Below, in pieces: positions 37,856 through 49,364 of a stretch of 64,000 nucleotides of DNA. The notes under the pieces were generated by a model. The model did no database searches, was not told the origin of the DNA, and saw only the letters and a program-made list of their open reading frames with translations. The translations under genes were made by a program, and so were the position numbers. Position 1 is the stretch's first letter, and each line of letters starts with the position of its first letter. Source of the stretch: Limonium bicolor (lineage: Eukaryota; Streptophyta; Magnoliopsida; Caryophyllales; Plumbaginaceae); NCBI GenBank assembly GCA_023374045.1, contig CM041778.1, forward strand, positions 293,175,533 through 293,239,532, written 5' to 3'.

Positions 37856-38486
37856 AAAGTGAATATGTACTTTTCACTTTTTGATTATTGTCTCTCTTTC
37901 CTCACTAACAACTAGCTTGTTAATTAAGAGAGGGGGAGTGCTGACTCACTCATTAAAAATCGGTCTCCTCTAGTAAGCTGGGAGAGTTTTTGTCTTTTCA
38001 CAAGAAACACTCGTTAAGTTCCTGGTTTTGTCACTATTCACTAACCGGGCCCGTTTTCTAGATTTTTCTCATTTCTTTAATTTTAATGGTTCTTAAACTT
38101 CCATTAATGTTTAATTATAGTTATATAGTCAACTATAATTTATACTAGTCCATTTGACCACATAAAGTCGCGTTTCCGGGTTTTCTTGAAAAACATGCTT
38201 TAAAGCTTCATTAGCGTTTTAACCCACTAACGGATCCATTTTCTTTGGGAATTGTTTCCACATATTATTTAGGCACAATCAAGCCCTAAGAATCCATTTA
38301 GGACCCTAACCGAGGTCATATACCTCCTACGGTTGCGTAACGCTCATTTTTACGTTTTATGCTTTTTAAGCATTTTCTCTTTTGTTTTGGTTTTATTTTA
38401 TTCACCAATATTCTTTAGGCACTTTTAGGAACTTAAATTACATATTAGAATAATTTAATCACCATATTTAAGTTCGGGGTATTTCA
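37856..38486 (-). mobile_element. Family C LTR, sense-start fragment
   Basis: The minus strand starts TGAAATACCCCGAAC and parallels the first 400 bp of the solo C LTR at 57243. Shared stretches include the ttaaagc.tgttttc.a.gaaa...cgggaaa.cg tract and the aacgggyncggttagtgaa tract. The right end is CA at 38485-38486 with flank GTATC. The rest of this LTR was displaced to the left, beyond the window, by insertion of A'. TGACTCA is present at 37943-37949. Confidence 0.75.
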
Positions 38487-41387
38487 GTATCTCAAATCTA
38501 TGATAAAGGCAACTCAGTCCACTTCTATTCTACACATTGTAGTATAGTAAGTTTGATTGATGGAAAGGAGTTGTTAAGGGGTAAAAGATGGATAAATGTA
38601 TATATAACTAGTCTGGAGGATATTGACAGTCTAAATCTTCCATGCTTGACTGCATTAATAGATGACTCCACACTATGGCACAAAAGACTAGGGCATGTTA
38701 GTATATCCTTGATAAGAAAACTAGTCAAGACACAGTTGGTAAGACGTCTCCCTGAGATTAAGAAATCTGAGACCAATCTCTGTGATGCATGTGTAAGAAG
38801 CAAACAAACTAAGACTTCTTTCAAATCAAAGAACATGGTAAGTACATCCAAGCCACTTGAATTACTTCATATGGACTTATGTGGACCAATGAGAATCATA
38901 AGGTTTTAGAGGAAATTGGTATGTGTTTGTGATTATTGATGACTACTCACGATTTGTTTGGACCATCTTTATTGCTTCCAAAGACGAAGTCTTTGAGAAA
39001 TTTCAAGCCTTTGCAGGAAAAGTCCAAGTACAACTCAACCTCAAAATCAAGACCCTTCAGTCTGATCATGGGTCAGAGTTTGAAAATCAACAATTCATGG
39101 AAATGTGTGAACAACATGGGATCAATCACACATATTCAACACCTAGAACACCTCAACAAAATGGGGTAGTTGAGCGTAAAAACAGAACATTACAAGAGGT
39201 AGCTAGAGCTATGCTGTTGGGGAGCAGTCTTCCTCATGTTTTACGGGCAGAAGCTGTAGCGACTGCTTGTTACATCACCAACAAAACACTCATACGACCA
39301 ATTCTCAACAAAACACCCTATGAGCTGATCAAGGGAAGAAAACCAAGCATAAGTCACTTCAGAATCTTTGGTTGTAAATGTTATGTCCACAACAATGAAA
39401 AGAATTCCCTAAGAAAGTTTGATGCCAGGAGTGATGTGGCCATCTTCCTTGGGTACTCAGAAAGAAGTCGGGCGTACAAAATGTACAACAAAAGGACTCT
39501 GAAAGTATAAGAGAGTGTACACATAGTCTTTGATGAGGCTGAAATTCATAAGATCAAAGAACCTGAAGAAGATGAAGATTTTGGACTTGACTTAGCTGGA
39601 CAAAATCACACGGACAATCCCAAGGATGAATCACTAACTGTGGAACACTTGCCCGACAGGTCAGCAACAGGTCAGCAACAAGTCGACGAAAGAAACAATG
39701 ATGTTGAAGATCCTCTATCACCGTCAACTGTTCATCAATCTCGAGTTCTATATAAAGATCACCCATTAGAGAACATCATATCAAATATCTCCAAGGGAAT
39801 CCAAACTAGAGCACAAACTCGTGATCTTTTAGCCTTCTCAACGACAGTTTCACCCATCGAACCCAAAAACATCAAAGAAGCCCTTCAAGATTCAGACTGG
39901 ATTAAAGTAATGCAAGAGGAACTAAATCAGTTCGAAAGATGCAAGGTCTAACATATTGTGCCCCATCCCACACATCAAGGGGTACTTGGCACAAAATAGG
40001 TCTTCAGAAAAAAGCTAAATGAGATGCGAGAAGTCATTAGGAATAAGGCTCGATTGGTAGCACAAGGATATCGTCAACAAGAAGGGATAGACTTCCAAGA
40101 AACCTTTGCTCCAGTAGCAAGGATGGAGTCCATCCGATTATTGATTGCATTTGCTGTACATAAACAAATCAAACTCTTCCAACTTGACATCAAGAGTGCC
40201 TTTCTCAATGGATATGTCAAAGAAGAAGTGTATGTTGAGCAACCTCCAGGTTTTGAGACACAAGAAGGAAAAGACATGGTGCTTAAGCTTGTCAAAGCTC
40301 TTTATGGGCTCAAACAAGCTCCAAGATCAGGGTATGATCGTCTGTCATCCTATCTATAGGAAAATCACTTCAAAAGAGGTAAGGTTGATAAAACCGTGTT
40401 TGTATACAACAACAAAAAGGATTTCCTAATAGTGCAAGTATATGTGGAGGCCATAATCTTTGGAGCTTCTGATGAGAAGTATTGCAAGAAATTTGAGGCA
40501 CTAATGAAAAGAGAATTTGAGATGAGTGATCTAGGAGCATTGAAGTTCTTCTTAGGACTTCAAGTCAAATAGGATATTGAAGGGACTATCATATCCCAAC
40601 AAAAGTACGTAAAGGATCTACTGAAAAGATTTGGAATGGAGGGATGTAAACCTTTTGACACACCAATGGCAGTTGGCAAAAAGATGGGCATCACGACTGG
40701 TGACAACCGGTCGACCAGCAATTGTACAGAGAGATGATTGGTTCTCTACTATATCTAACTGCCAGTAGACCTGACATTATGTATAGTTTTTGCTTATGTA
40801 CCAGGTTTCAAGCAGATCCAAGAGAGAGTCATCTCGCAGCTGTGAAAAGAATCCTACGTTATCTCAAAGGGTCCATGAATCTTGGTCTCTTTTATCCAAA
40901 ATTTACTAACTGCAATATTGTAGGATTTCAGATGCAGAGTATGGGGGCTCTATCACCGATCGAAAGAGCACGTCTGGGACAACATTCTTTGTTGTATCAT
41001 GCTTGATTGCATGGGGATCTAAGAAACAACAAAGCGTAGCAATCTCAACTACTGAATGAGAATACATAGCTGCGGCAAGCTATTGTGCTCAACTCTTGTA
41101 GCTCAAACAACAAATTGGTGACTATAGTGTCAAAACAAGTACGTTACCAATTATGTGTGATAATACTAGTGCCATATCTATTCCCAAAAATCCAATACAT
41201 CATTCTCGTACTAAGCACATTAACATTAGACATCATTTTCTTAGAGATTGTTGTGAAAAGGAGTTAGTTGGTTTAAAGTACATTTCAACTGAAAATCAAC
41301 TAGGGACATCTTTACAAAACCCCTAAGTAGAGAAAGGTTCAACAAGATTGTTCATGTTCTTGGAATGATATTTATTGATCACGATTA
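38487..41387 (+). pseudogene. Decayed Ty1/copia pol, 3' half (integrase-RT-RNase H), SIRE-like
   Basis: The sequence enters in the middle of the pre-integrase domain, with SQIYDKGNSVHFYS in frame from 38487. Then come an HHCC zinc finger (HKRLGHVS ... CDACVRSKQTK, to about 38810) and the integrase core with IDDYSRFVW, QSDHGSEFEN and NGVVERKNRTLQE (38923-39510). RT runs from about 40024 ([34 protein letters not shown]) and RNase H ends near 41387 (FNKIVHVLGMI). Stops or frame changes occur near 38908, 39510, 39950, 39998, 40357, 40570 and 40736 and later. The RT active site YVDD reads YVEA (about 40440). Wording of the linker and integrase (KTSFKSKNMVSTSKPLELLHMDL) is SIRE/Maximus-like. The 5' half was displaced left by the C LTR. 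Confidence 0.9.
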
Positions 41388-41982
41388 GGCTATCTTTTGA
41401 CTCCCACGATCGGTCACCGACATGTGAGCAATACCTCAAGTATGTCGTTCAATGGTCAATGTACAGTTCAATGCATGAAAATTATGTCAAACGACTACTT
41501 GAAACAGATATGTCAACCATTTCACAAAAGTAAGGCTAGAATAGGAAGGGAGTAATGGATAGAAATGGGAAAAATTGCAACGGATCAACGACTGACAGTC
41601 ATGACCGATGCCTGTTGTGAATAGTACTGTTACAACCTGTCACCGAGCGGACAGGGAACGGTCTCCGACTATTACTCAATATCTATAAAAGGGCGATGAT
41701 AGTTCAACTCTTGTCATTTAAATTTCTGTCAACTAACTACTAACTTATAATTTCTGTCAACTAACTACTAACTTATAATTTCTGTCATTTAATTTCCCTT
41801 GTCATTTAATTTTCTGTCATTTTACTCTTGTTAAAAAATATATATAAAAAAATATAAAAAAAAGAATATATATTAGTGTTGTTTAATTAACGTTTATCAG
41901 CCTAACCAATATCTCTGCCTTTCTTTATCTATTTACTAATTAATTTCGCAGTTTCTGACGAACCACAAGTTATCTTCTGTGC
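41388..41982 (+). other. Non-coding junction between copia and gypsy remnants
   Basis: No gene is seen. A ctataaaag TATA-type box lies at 41683-41691, suggesting remains of an LTR or leader, but no LTR ends can be fixed. The junction between the copia and Athila-type elements lies somewhere here. Includes the tandem repeat at 41723-41778. Confidence 0.5.
41723..41778 (+). repeat. 28-bp tandem duplication
   Basis: tttctgtcaactaactacta plus acttataa occurs at 41723-41750 and again, identical, at 41751-41778. A third copy starts (tttctgtcattta) and degenerates into tttctgtcatttaat-type repeats to about 41825. Confidence 0.9.
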
Positions 41983-43640
41983 ATGCCAAATACTCGAACC
42001 CGAGGTTCTCCATATATCAGTCCGAGACCCGAACCCGAGCGCATTTTATTACAAGCACAAAGAAACCTGAGAAATCAAGCCATGGCCGATAACGAAGTTA
42101 TAAATGAAATGGACCATGCAAATCAACCAGAACACCGTGCTCTCTCTGACTACCACCAACCGGATACCGAAGGAAGAGCATCAGCCATAGTTCTCCCTGA
42201 ACTAACACCATAAGAAGCCGGACGATGGGCTTTCAAAACCCACTACATCACCGTCGTCCGGGATTTAGGCAATTTTAGTGGAGCGAACCCAGATGAAGCC
42301 CCAAATCATCTGAGTCTCTTCCTAGACTTCTGCAATTCCTTTGGTCAGACCGGCAACGTCAAAGAAAGAATCCGTCTACAACTATTTCCTCACTCATTGT
42401 CGGATTCAGCAAACAGGTGGTACCGAAGTCTTCCCTCCCGATCAATCACCACATGGCTGCAAATGGCCCAAAAATTCCTTGCCAAATACTACCCAACCAG
42501 TAGAACGAGGCAATTGATCGGTGAAATCAACACTTTCTGTCAGGAACCGGGAGAAACGTTGTACGACGCATGGGACAGATTCAAGGATATGCTAATGAAG
42601 TGTTCCCACCATGGTCTTGACAATCAATCCCTCTGCCTGTCATTCTTCAACGGTCTGGATGATGGGAACCGACTACTCGTAAATTCCTCTGCAGGAGGAA
42701 GTTTCATGATGAAATCTCCTAAAGAAGGAATGGACCTTCTCGAAACCATGACGAGCAATACAAGACAGTGGACGAGATCCAAGGGAAGAACGCCACGAGC
42801 AGTAGGCCTACTCTACATTGAGCCTACGGATCATTTATCAGCCCAGATCTCGTCCCTTGCAAAGATGGTGGAAAAGCTAACAACATCTCAAAACGAAATC
42901 GTAAAAACAATAGCTTCCCCACCTACAAGTTCACCACCAGTTCCACCTACAGAAGGATGTGTCATATGCGCCGGTCCTCATGAAACCTATCAGTGCGAAG
43001 GTAAAAACCAGTACAAGGATGTAAACTTCATAGGAAACCGCCCCGGTAATTCCTACAACAATAACTTCAACAACAACTACCCATGGAGAAATCACCCGAA
43101 TTTCTCATGGAAAAATAATGATCAGAACCAAGGAGGGCAGAACAACAATTCCAATACCTATAAGGGAAACAGACCCCAACCAAATTCTAATATGGGTTAT
43201 AGAGCACAAGGTGCCCCTCCAGGTTTCCAGCAACAACAACAACCATCCTCAACCTCTTCTGATCCAAATGAGGAATTCAGGAACTTAATGAAAGGATTCA
43301 TGACTACGACCCATACCAGACTCGTGGATCAAGAAGCCACTAACAGAAGGGTTGAAGCCCAGATACAACAAACCAACCAACAGTTGGAGCAAATCAGCCA
43401 GTAGCTTGCACAAAGGCCACCTGGTGCCTTCCCTAGTCAGCCAAATCCAAATCCAAGGGAACAGACCAAGGTAGTGACGTTGAGAAGTGGTAGGCCGCTC
43501 AACTCATCTCTTCCCCGAGATGATACTGATAACCAAGAACAGCAAGCTCATGAGCCTCAAGAAAATCCAGAAGAAGAACAGGAAGATGCTGAAGAAGCCC
43601 CACCTCCTACGAAAAATTACTTCCGAGGAGAAGGAGCCTC
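41983..43640 (+). pseudogene. Athila-type gag, with in-frame stops
   Basis: Starts MPNTRTRGSPYISPRPEPER. A stop at 42211-42213 is followed in the same frame by the capsid core (EAGRWAFKTHYITVVRDLG, LFPHSLSDSANRWYRSLP, SITTWLQMAQKFLAKYYP, ETLYDAWDRFKDMLMKCSHHG), typical of Athila Gag. Then comes a knuckle CVICAGPHETYQC (C-x2-C-x3-H-x4-C, about 42957-42996) and an asparagine/glutamine-rich tail. A second in-frame stop at 43402-43404 precedes the REQTKVVTLRSGRPL linker characteristic of Athila elements. The frame is lost near 43640. Otherwise the protein is well preserved, so decay is moderate. Confidence 0.9.
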
Positions 43641-44590
43641 CTGAATCTACTCCTTCCTCTCTCACCAAAATTCTTCCCCCACTTCCTTTTCCAAACAGAA
43701 TAAGAAAGAAAAATTTAGATGAACAGTTTGGAAAGTTTCTAACTCACTTCAAGAAACTAACGATTAATATTCCTTTTGCAGATGCTTTAAACAAATGCCA
43801 ATATATGCAAAGTTCATGAAGGATAATCACCACAAAAAGATCGTTGCAGGAAGTGGAAACTGTACACCTTACACAGGAAGTGTCAGCAGTGCTTCTCAAG
43901 AGTCTCCCTCCAAAACTTGGAGACCCAGGTTTGCCAATTATTCCATATTCCATTGATAATGTTGATTGTGGTAGTGGGCTATGTGATCTAGGAGCTAGTA
44001 TCAATTTAATGCCACTCTCAACTTTCAACAAACTTAAGATTGGTAAATGCATGCCTACTTCTATTCAATTACAATTAGCAGATAGATCTTTAGTATTCCC
44101 AAAAGGGATAATAGAAGATTTGATTGTTACTGTAGGAACTTTTGTGTTCCCCGCTGATTTTATTGTAATTGACATGGAAGAAGACACTAGGGTGCCCTTA
44201 ATCTTAGGACGACCTTTCATGAGAACTGCTAGAGCACTAATCGATGTTGAAAAAGGAAAAATCATTTTAAGGCTGCATAACGAAACTTTAGAATACGACA
44301 TGTCCAAGGTTATGAAGAAACCCGCTCATATTGAAGACACCTTTTCCATGGACATTGTCAACTCTATTGTGCAGGATAACTCATCTGCTATTATTCGTAA
44401 TGATGCTCTTGAAAATGCTTTAGTTGAATCCTGTGATAACCAACTAATACACCCTGACACAATCAAAATGGTAGCAGCTCTGGATAAAAGAAAATTATAT
44501 ACCAAACCACGCTACCCACCACCAGAACCATTAGAGCATTCCACTCAACAAATTTCAAAATTCATGATGACCGTCCCACCCAACCGTTGA
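43640..44590 (+). pseudogene. Athila-type retroviral aspartic protease region
   Basis: After a frame change near 43640 the sequence reads LPFPNRIRKKNLDEQFGKFL. Two small indels then put a short piece (about 43789-43838) out of frame. The protease domain follows, with catalytic loop DLGASINLM at about 43988-44014 (DLGA instead of the usual DTGA, common in Athila) and the flap/end motifs DMEEDTRVPLILGRPF. It processes Gag-Pol in an intact element. The frame ends TVPPNR and stop at 44588-44590, with no RT beyond. Confidence 0.88.
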
Positions 44591-45857
44591 AGCCGACTTC
44601 AACGTTCATATTCGATCCCGGCTGGCTTCATGATGAAAGCGTCTAGCCAAAGACGTTAAAGAAGGGCAGCTTTCCGGGAGGCAACCCAGACGAACTTATC
44701 TTTTATATGCTTTTATGCTCTTTTAATTATCAGGTTCTCTTCCAATTTTGTTTTTGCTAACTCTTAACCCCGTTTGTAGTATGGTTGCTTCTAGTGTCTT
44801 ATGCAGGTGCAATTTCATGTCTACACCGCAACCAAGCTACGCTACTTGAGGCTGAAGCTCAAGTGTTGGGGAACTCCTATAACGCTAGCAAAAATAATCT
44901 CAATCTCAGGAGTACCAGTAGTTTCTTTAATTATGCTTTTATTTAAATAAAATATGCAGAGGAGAGTTTATGTGCTTAAATGTATTAATGAGCTTTGTGT
45001 TCTCTCTATTTTATCTACTTACCGAAAAGGTCTTCTGAAACCTTCCCTTGTTTTTCGGGTGAACAATGAGGACATTGTTCAATTTAAGTGTAGGGGAGTG
45101 TGCCCTTTTCGGTGACATTTTATGCTAAAATGCTTAATCTCTCTACTTATCTTGCGTTTGTTCAAATTCAATATCGTGGACCCTTTATATGTGGGTTGTT
45201 CTCTTTAAGAATAATTACTGTTATAAATTGTGGGATAAATGGTACAAATTCAAAAAAAATTTAAATTTTGATTACTTTTGAGGAGCATTTTTATGCGGTG
45301 TGGCCAAATGATCTGCAATGGTTGGATTTTTATTACTCAGGGGTTCTTTCTATCTTCTCTCTTAGGGATTGCTAAGGGGTGCTTCTCTGTCAAAAAAAAA
45401 AAGAAGACAAAATAAATAAGGGACTTGCGAGACACCATTGGTAACCAACAAGAGAGTTGAGAGTTCTTAAATACAAAGGCTTGATGCTTACATATTATCT
45501 TCTCATCTCTTATGCAAAAGTGAAACAAATGCATAATTCTATTTTTCCTTTTGTTTTCTCCTCAAAATGCCCATTCTTGAGAGAAGTTGGCCATGGTAAA
45601 AGTTCTCAAAGTCACCTTAACTAAAAAGCATTGAAGTACTCCGGATCATACCCCGAAACTCTAATTTTTATTTTTGCCCTGAGTACACCTATGCCACCAG
45701 TAGGTGATGGATCACACTCCTCTAAAAAGTTTAAGATCATGTACTATTGACTTCTTTATCCTACCCTTCATAATAGTATTTGTTAATATTGAGCATTCCC
45801 TACTTGTTTGGGTACATGGTTTTACTTGAGGACAAGCAAAAGGTAAGTGTGGGGGTG
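44591..45857 (+). other. Athila-type 3' untranslated region and polypurine tract
   Basis: Contains the phrase gccaaagacgttaaagaagg ... gggaggcaaccca near 44645-44690, found downstream of pol in many plant Athila/Ogre-type elements, and ends in aagtgtgggggtg (45845-45856), a standard polypurine tract. A caaaaaaaaaaagaag run lies at 45393-45408. No gene is seen. Confidence 0.75.
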
Positions 45858-47522
45858 TGATAAGTGTCTAAATGAGCATGTTTTATGGGTGTATTTCATA
45901 TATTTATCAGCACTTTTTCTGCTCATTTCTCACTTATCGTATGTTTTTCCTCTAGTTTATGTTATTGATTATCTCACAAATTTATTGTTTAAACATGAGG
46001 TAAACCAAGCTGGAAGGAAAAGTAGACGAAGAGACGAACGCATAGACGCAAACGACTCAGAAAACGGAGTCCAAACGAAGAATCTAGAGCCGGTCAAAGT
46101 TCGTAGAAGAAAGTAAGTCAAGAACTCGTGTCCACATAAGCAACTGCATGGGGCTGGGTGGACTCTTAGGTGGACAAGATACATAGCAACCGCATGGAAA
46201 CCGCCCCATATTGGCGGACAAGATAGAAACAACCGCATGGAGAACCAGCCCCATTAATGGCGGACAAGAGGAGAGTCCCGCGACAAAATACAAGTGACAA
46301 CCGCATGAAACCAGGCAGACACTTAGGCGGACAACACATGCGACCGCATGAAAATAAGGCGGTCAGCCACGCGGTCACGTGAAAGTCCAGGAATTAACGT
46401 GACAGTGTTCTTCTTCGCGTGACGTCTGCAACTTGATTCTGCGTATCCATCACTCCGAGCGGCGCCTACCTTTTCTCACGCGTCTCCAGCTCTCTGTCCC
46501 TGCAATTATGAGCAATCAATTGCAATCAAATTCTACGGATCTGCCTCTTCCCTTCCTCATATCTAAACTCAGCTACTGCAACCTTAAGAAACGTACGGAG
46601 AAAACCAGAAAATCACACAACAGCACCACACTCCATTCTCTTCCATTCAATTCATCCCGTAACACCATAATTCTCACCTTTTATTTATTTCACCACTTCA
46701 CCACACATTTACTCACGTACGTACTCAAACAGAAGCAGTATTTTACAAAGAGAGAAAAGAGGCAGCAGAAGAGAGAGCGAGTGCAGACCCGTTCTTCGCA
46801 AGCAGTTCCTGAGATAATGACTATTTCTATCTTTACTCTGTTTTTAGTACTGTCAATGTCTGAGTAATTTTATATTTGTGCTTAGGATGGGTGTTTAACC
46901 CCAAAATAATTCAGACGTATTTATAATACCGGGTTTGCTTATAAATATTTGTTTTATCTCTCTAAATTATTAAATGCTTAACAACTGATCATTTTTATGC
47001 ATTTACGGTTTCTCTAATTTCAATGATTTTGTAAATTAGAGAATAGGCCACAAAGAGAGATAAACGGTAGATATTATCTCCTTGATTAGCAGATAAAATC
47101 CATCGCTGTTATAAAAAGAATTCTCGCTTAAAGCTAATTAATGATTTTAGACTTTTTCTAATTGTAAAAAGTCTATTGAATTAATTAAGAGTTGTCCTTA
47201 TCTATGATTTAGGAAGGCCACAAGATAAATTCTTAACAGACAAATAAGAGCAAACCAGGATTATAATTAATATCTGAATTATTTTGGGCGATTTCACCTT
47301 CCTTAGCACATTTTCCATCCACTTAATACACAACTGTTTTTACTGTTTTTATTATTTCTGTACTAATCCAACAACAAATCAAGCTTGCCTCCGGCTAAAC
47401 CCCTTTTTACAGTTTTTAATTAACTACCAAGACTAGGATAATTGAACAATCTCTCTGTGGATACACTTGCCTATTAGTTTGCTATAAATCTATATTTATT
47501 ATAGTGTAGTTTTATCCCAACA
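45858..47522 (+). repeat. 3' LTR of Athila-type element
   Basis: Starts TGATAAGTGTCTAAATGAGC right after the polypurine tract and ends tttatcccaaca at 47522 (start could be 45856, TGTGATAAG). About 1.67 kb. It contains tandem repeats at 46128-46380. The 144-codon frame at 46433-46867 is not recognisable and is probably not a gene. Confidence 0.72.
46128..46380 (+). repeat. About 55-bp tandem repeats with ACCGCATG core in Athila LTR
   Basis: Five degenerate units, each with (c)aaccgcatg or aactgcatg followed by a purine-rich tail and ggcggacaag or ggtggacaag: 46138, 46188, 46231, 46299 and 46331 are the approximate core positions. The gcgg cores make this the most GC-rich part of the LTR. Confidence 0.7.
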
Positions 47523-47731
47523 GTTATCGCGCCCAAAGACATAAAAATGCTTCTTTTGAGAAGCGTTTTTTATACGTATCTCTTAAAGAATGCTTTGTAA
47601 GCAAGCGTTGTTTTTGTCTTTGGGCGCGATAACATAAACAACGCTTTGTAAGCAAAGCGTTTATTAAGATGTCCCGCCTATTATAAAAAAACGATTTACA
47701 ATATAACCATTTTTAAAGGGGCGTTGTTTAT
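47523..47731. repeat. Inverted-repeat (MITE-like) sequence abutting Athila LTR
   Basis: Perfect 19-bp arms GTTATCGCGCCCAAAGACA (47523-47541) and its complement (47615-47633) bracket 73 bp. A second perfect hairpin, aacgctttg/caaagcgtt (47640-47661), and a ggggcgttgtttat copy near 47717 complement the adjoining ataaacaacgc. Looks like one or two small foldback elements. The first arm starts exactly at the LTR end, so the LTR may have inserted at its edge. No transposase. Confidence 0.65.
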
Positions 47732-48640
47732 TCTTTTTTTTTTCAGCAGTGTCCTGTAGTGTTCTACTTGAGTTGGTTACTCACGAAGAACTTAAGTGAT
47801 GAGTCATAGACTCACCAAGAACGCGTCAATAGAAATAGAGAGCAAAAGAAGTTTGGAAGATTTAAGTGGAACCTCACATTTCACTATCATGTATAAATCA
47901 ATACACCCTCACAACCATAGAGAACAGGCTCTAAATAACGTAAACACGTAATTCAATAACACACACTAATGCCCTAATTGAATTACAACTTTCAAAGTTC
48001 TTTTTACAAATCTCACGAGTCATCACTCTCTATTTTTCTTTGACAAAAGCACACCGAACCTTAACTTAAAGTCAGCTATTTATAATCAACATTAAAACTC
48101 TATATCTAAGATTTTATCTTTCGAGATAAATATTTTCTAAAGATAAAATCGCAACAATCAGTTAAGATACCAAGAACGCGGGATTTTCTCTAAATGTAAC
48201 CTATAAATAAAATCCTGCCAGACTTAATGTTTTAAGACAGTTTAACACAATGAAATTTCGATAGACAATCCATATTCCTTGGTCAGTTCAAGACTTAGAG
48301 TTCTGTGTGCGCGATTCAGTCTTGAGTTCTGTGTGCGCGATTCAGTCTTAGCCTGTGACTGAGTTTGATCAATCAAATTTTTTGCATTAAGAGGGCTACT
48401 CGTTATAATGTTTTGTCACATGCCATGTAAAAAATTTAAAAGATATCCCGATTGTGTAAAAATCTAACAAAAAAATTGGAAGAATGGTAAAAAATTTATA
48501 GCTTAACAATCTTATAGGGTTTTTTTCTTAAAAAAAAACAATCTTATAGGGTAAATGTGCCGATCAGTGACAAGGTGCCCCTCTACTTAAATGAGTGTAA
48601 ATGTGGAATTGAATGACAAGGTGCTCCCTCTACTTAAATG
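47732..48640. other. Intergenic / promoter-proximal sequence of KLCR
   Basis: AT-rich, no gene seen. Contains the 26-bp direct repeat at 48298-48349, an imperfect inverted pair gattttatctttcgagataa / ctaaagataaaatc near 48111-48149, and two copies of caaggtgc-ccctctacttaaatg-type sequence near 48569 and 48617. Confidence 0.5.
48298..48349 (+). repeat. 26-bp tandem duplication upstream of KLCR
   Basis: gagttctgtgtgcgcgattc plus agtctt occurs at 48298-48323 and is repeated at 48324-48349 without change. Confidence 0.9.
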
Positions 48641-49364
48641 GGTGGGTAGGTAAGATCAATTGTACAAATCGCAATGCAAAACAAACTGGCAGCTCCAGTT
48701 ATAAAATTCTGGAATTCCTCACTGGGACCTCGGAAAACACTGTTGGCATTCATTTTCCATTTCCCCGCCTGCCTCCCATCTCCAGCGAAATTTACCTTTC
48801 TTTTCTTCAATTGGCTTCTTGTTTTAATCGTCGTCTGAACAGGCGATCCACTAGAAATTACATTTCTTGTAAGTGTCTTGTGCACTCAATCCTTGACCTT
48901 GTACCTTCCTCTGCGTCCCACTCGGACAAATCTGTCTCTACTCGTTGTTTGCTTTGGCCAGAGGAGACCGAATTTAAGCAAAAACTAGAACATTTTACCT
49001 TCCAATTGCGGATTTGTAAGGTTGGTTCTCCTAAATTCTTACCTTTTGATGGCGGATTTGTAAGGTTAGTTCTCTTTAAGTGGGAACGTGTTTCTCACTT
49101 GTTGTTTGCATTTATTCCTGCACGGAATCGTTTTTGGAAGTTGCCCTTAACATTTTCCTTCATGTGATTTAGTTGAAATGATATTATTGGCAGTGATGGT
49201 TTGGAGTATTTGAACGGAATTCAAGGGATTAGCTTACATGATATTCCTTTTCTTATTAAAGAGAAAGGATTAATTATCGATTCAGTTGAGAAACCGTCAT
49301 TTTGGGTAGAACACAACTTCGCATTGGTTAGCCCAACTGTCTTTGGCCAAGTTGAATACTTGAA
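48641..49364 (+). promoter_or_regulatory. Probable KLCR 5' leader, likely with a leader intron
   Basis: Pyrimidine-rich leader-like sequence (ccatttccccgcctgcctcc) runs into a possible donor ttgtaagt near 48868-48875 and a possible acceptor tattggcag near 49184-49193. A direct repeat of gcggatttgtaaggttngtt occurs at about 49006 and 49053. No conserved protein is seen; the 184-codon frame at 48613-49167 resembles nothing known. Splice sites are by eye only. Confidence 0.4.

Larger units (their letters stand above)
41983..47522 (+). mobile_element. Athila-type gypsy element, gag-pro only, with one LTR
   Basis: Order: gag (41983-43640), protease (43640-44590), conserved 3' UTR (44591-45857), LTR (45858-47522). 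No 5' LTR or primer site was found on the left, so the copy is 5'-truncated. RT, RNase H and integrase, which normally follow protease for over 3 kb, are absent, and the protease frame runs directly into the 3' UTR. Either this is an internally deleted, non-autonomous lineage or a private deletion. Confidence 0.82.

Noticed and set aside
41388..41982. Possible 3' LTR of the copia element or 5' LTR of the Athila element
   Set aside because: Only a TATA-like box supports it. No matching second LTR, no TG...CA ends and no target duplication could be identified, and it does not resemble the LTR at 45858-47522.
46433..46867. 144-codon frame upstream of KLCR
   Set aside because: Falls within the Athila LTR (R/U5-like, purine-rich). 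Composition is non-coding-like and no domain is recognised.
48613..49167. 184-codon frame just upstream of KLCR
   Set aside because: Overlaps the likely untranslated leader and a likely leader intron. No homology is recognised.
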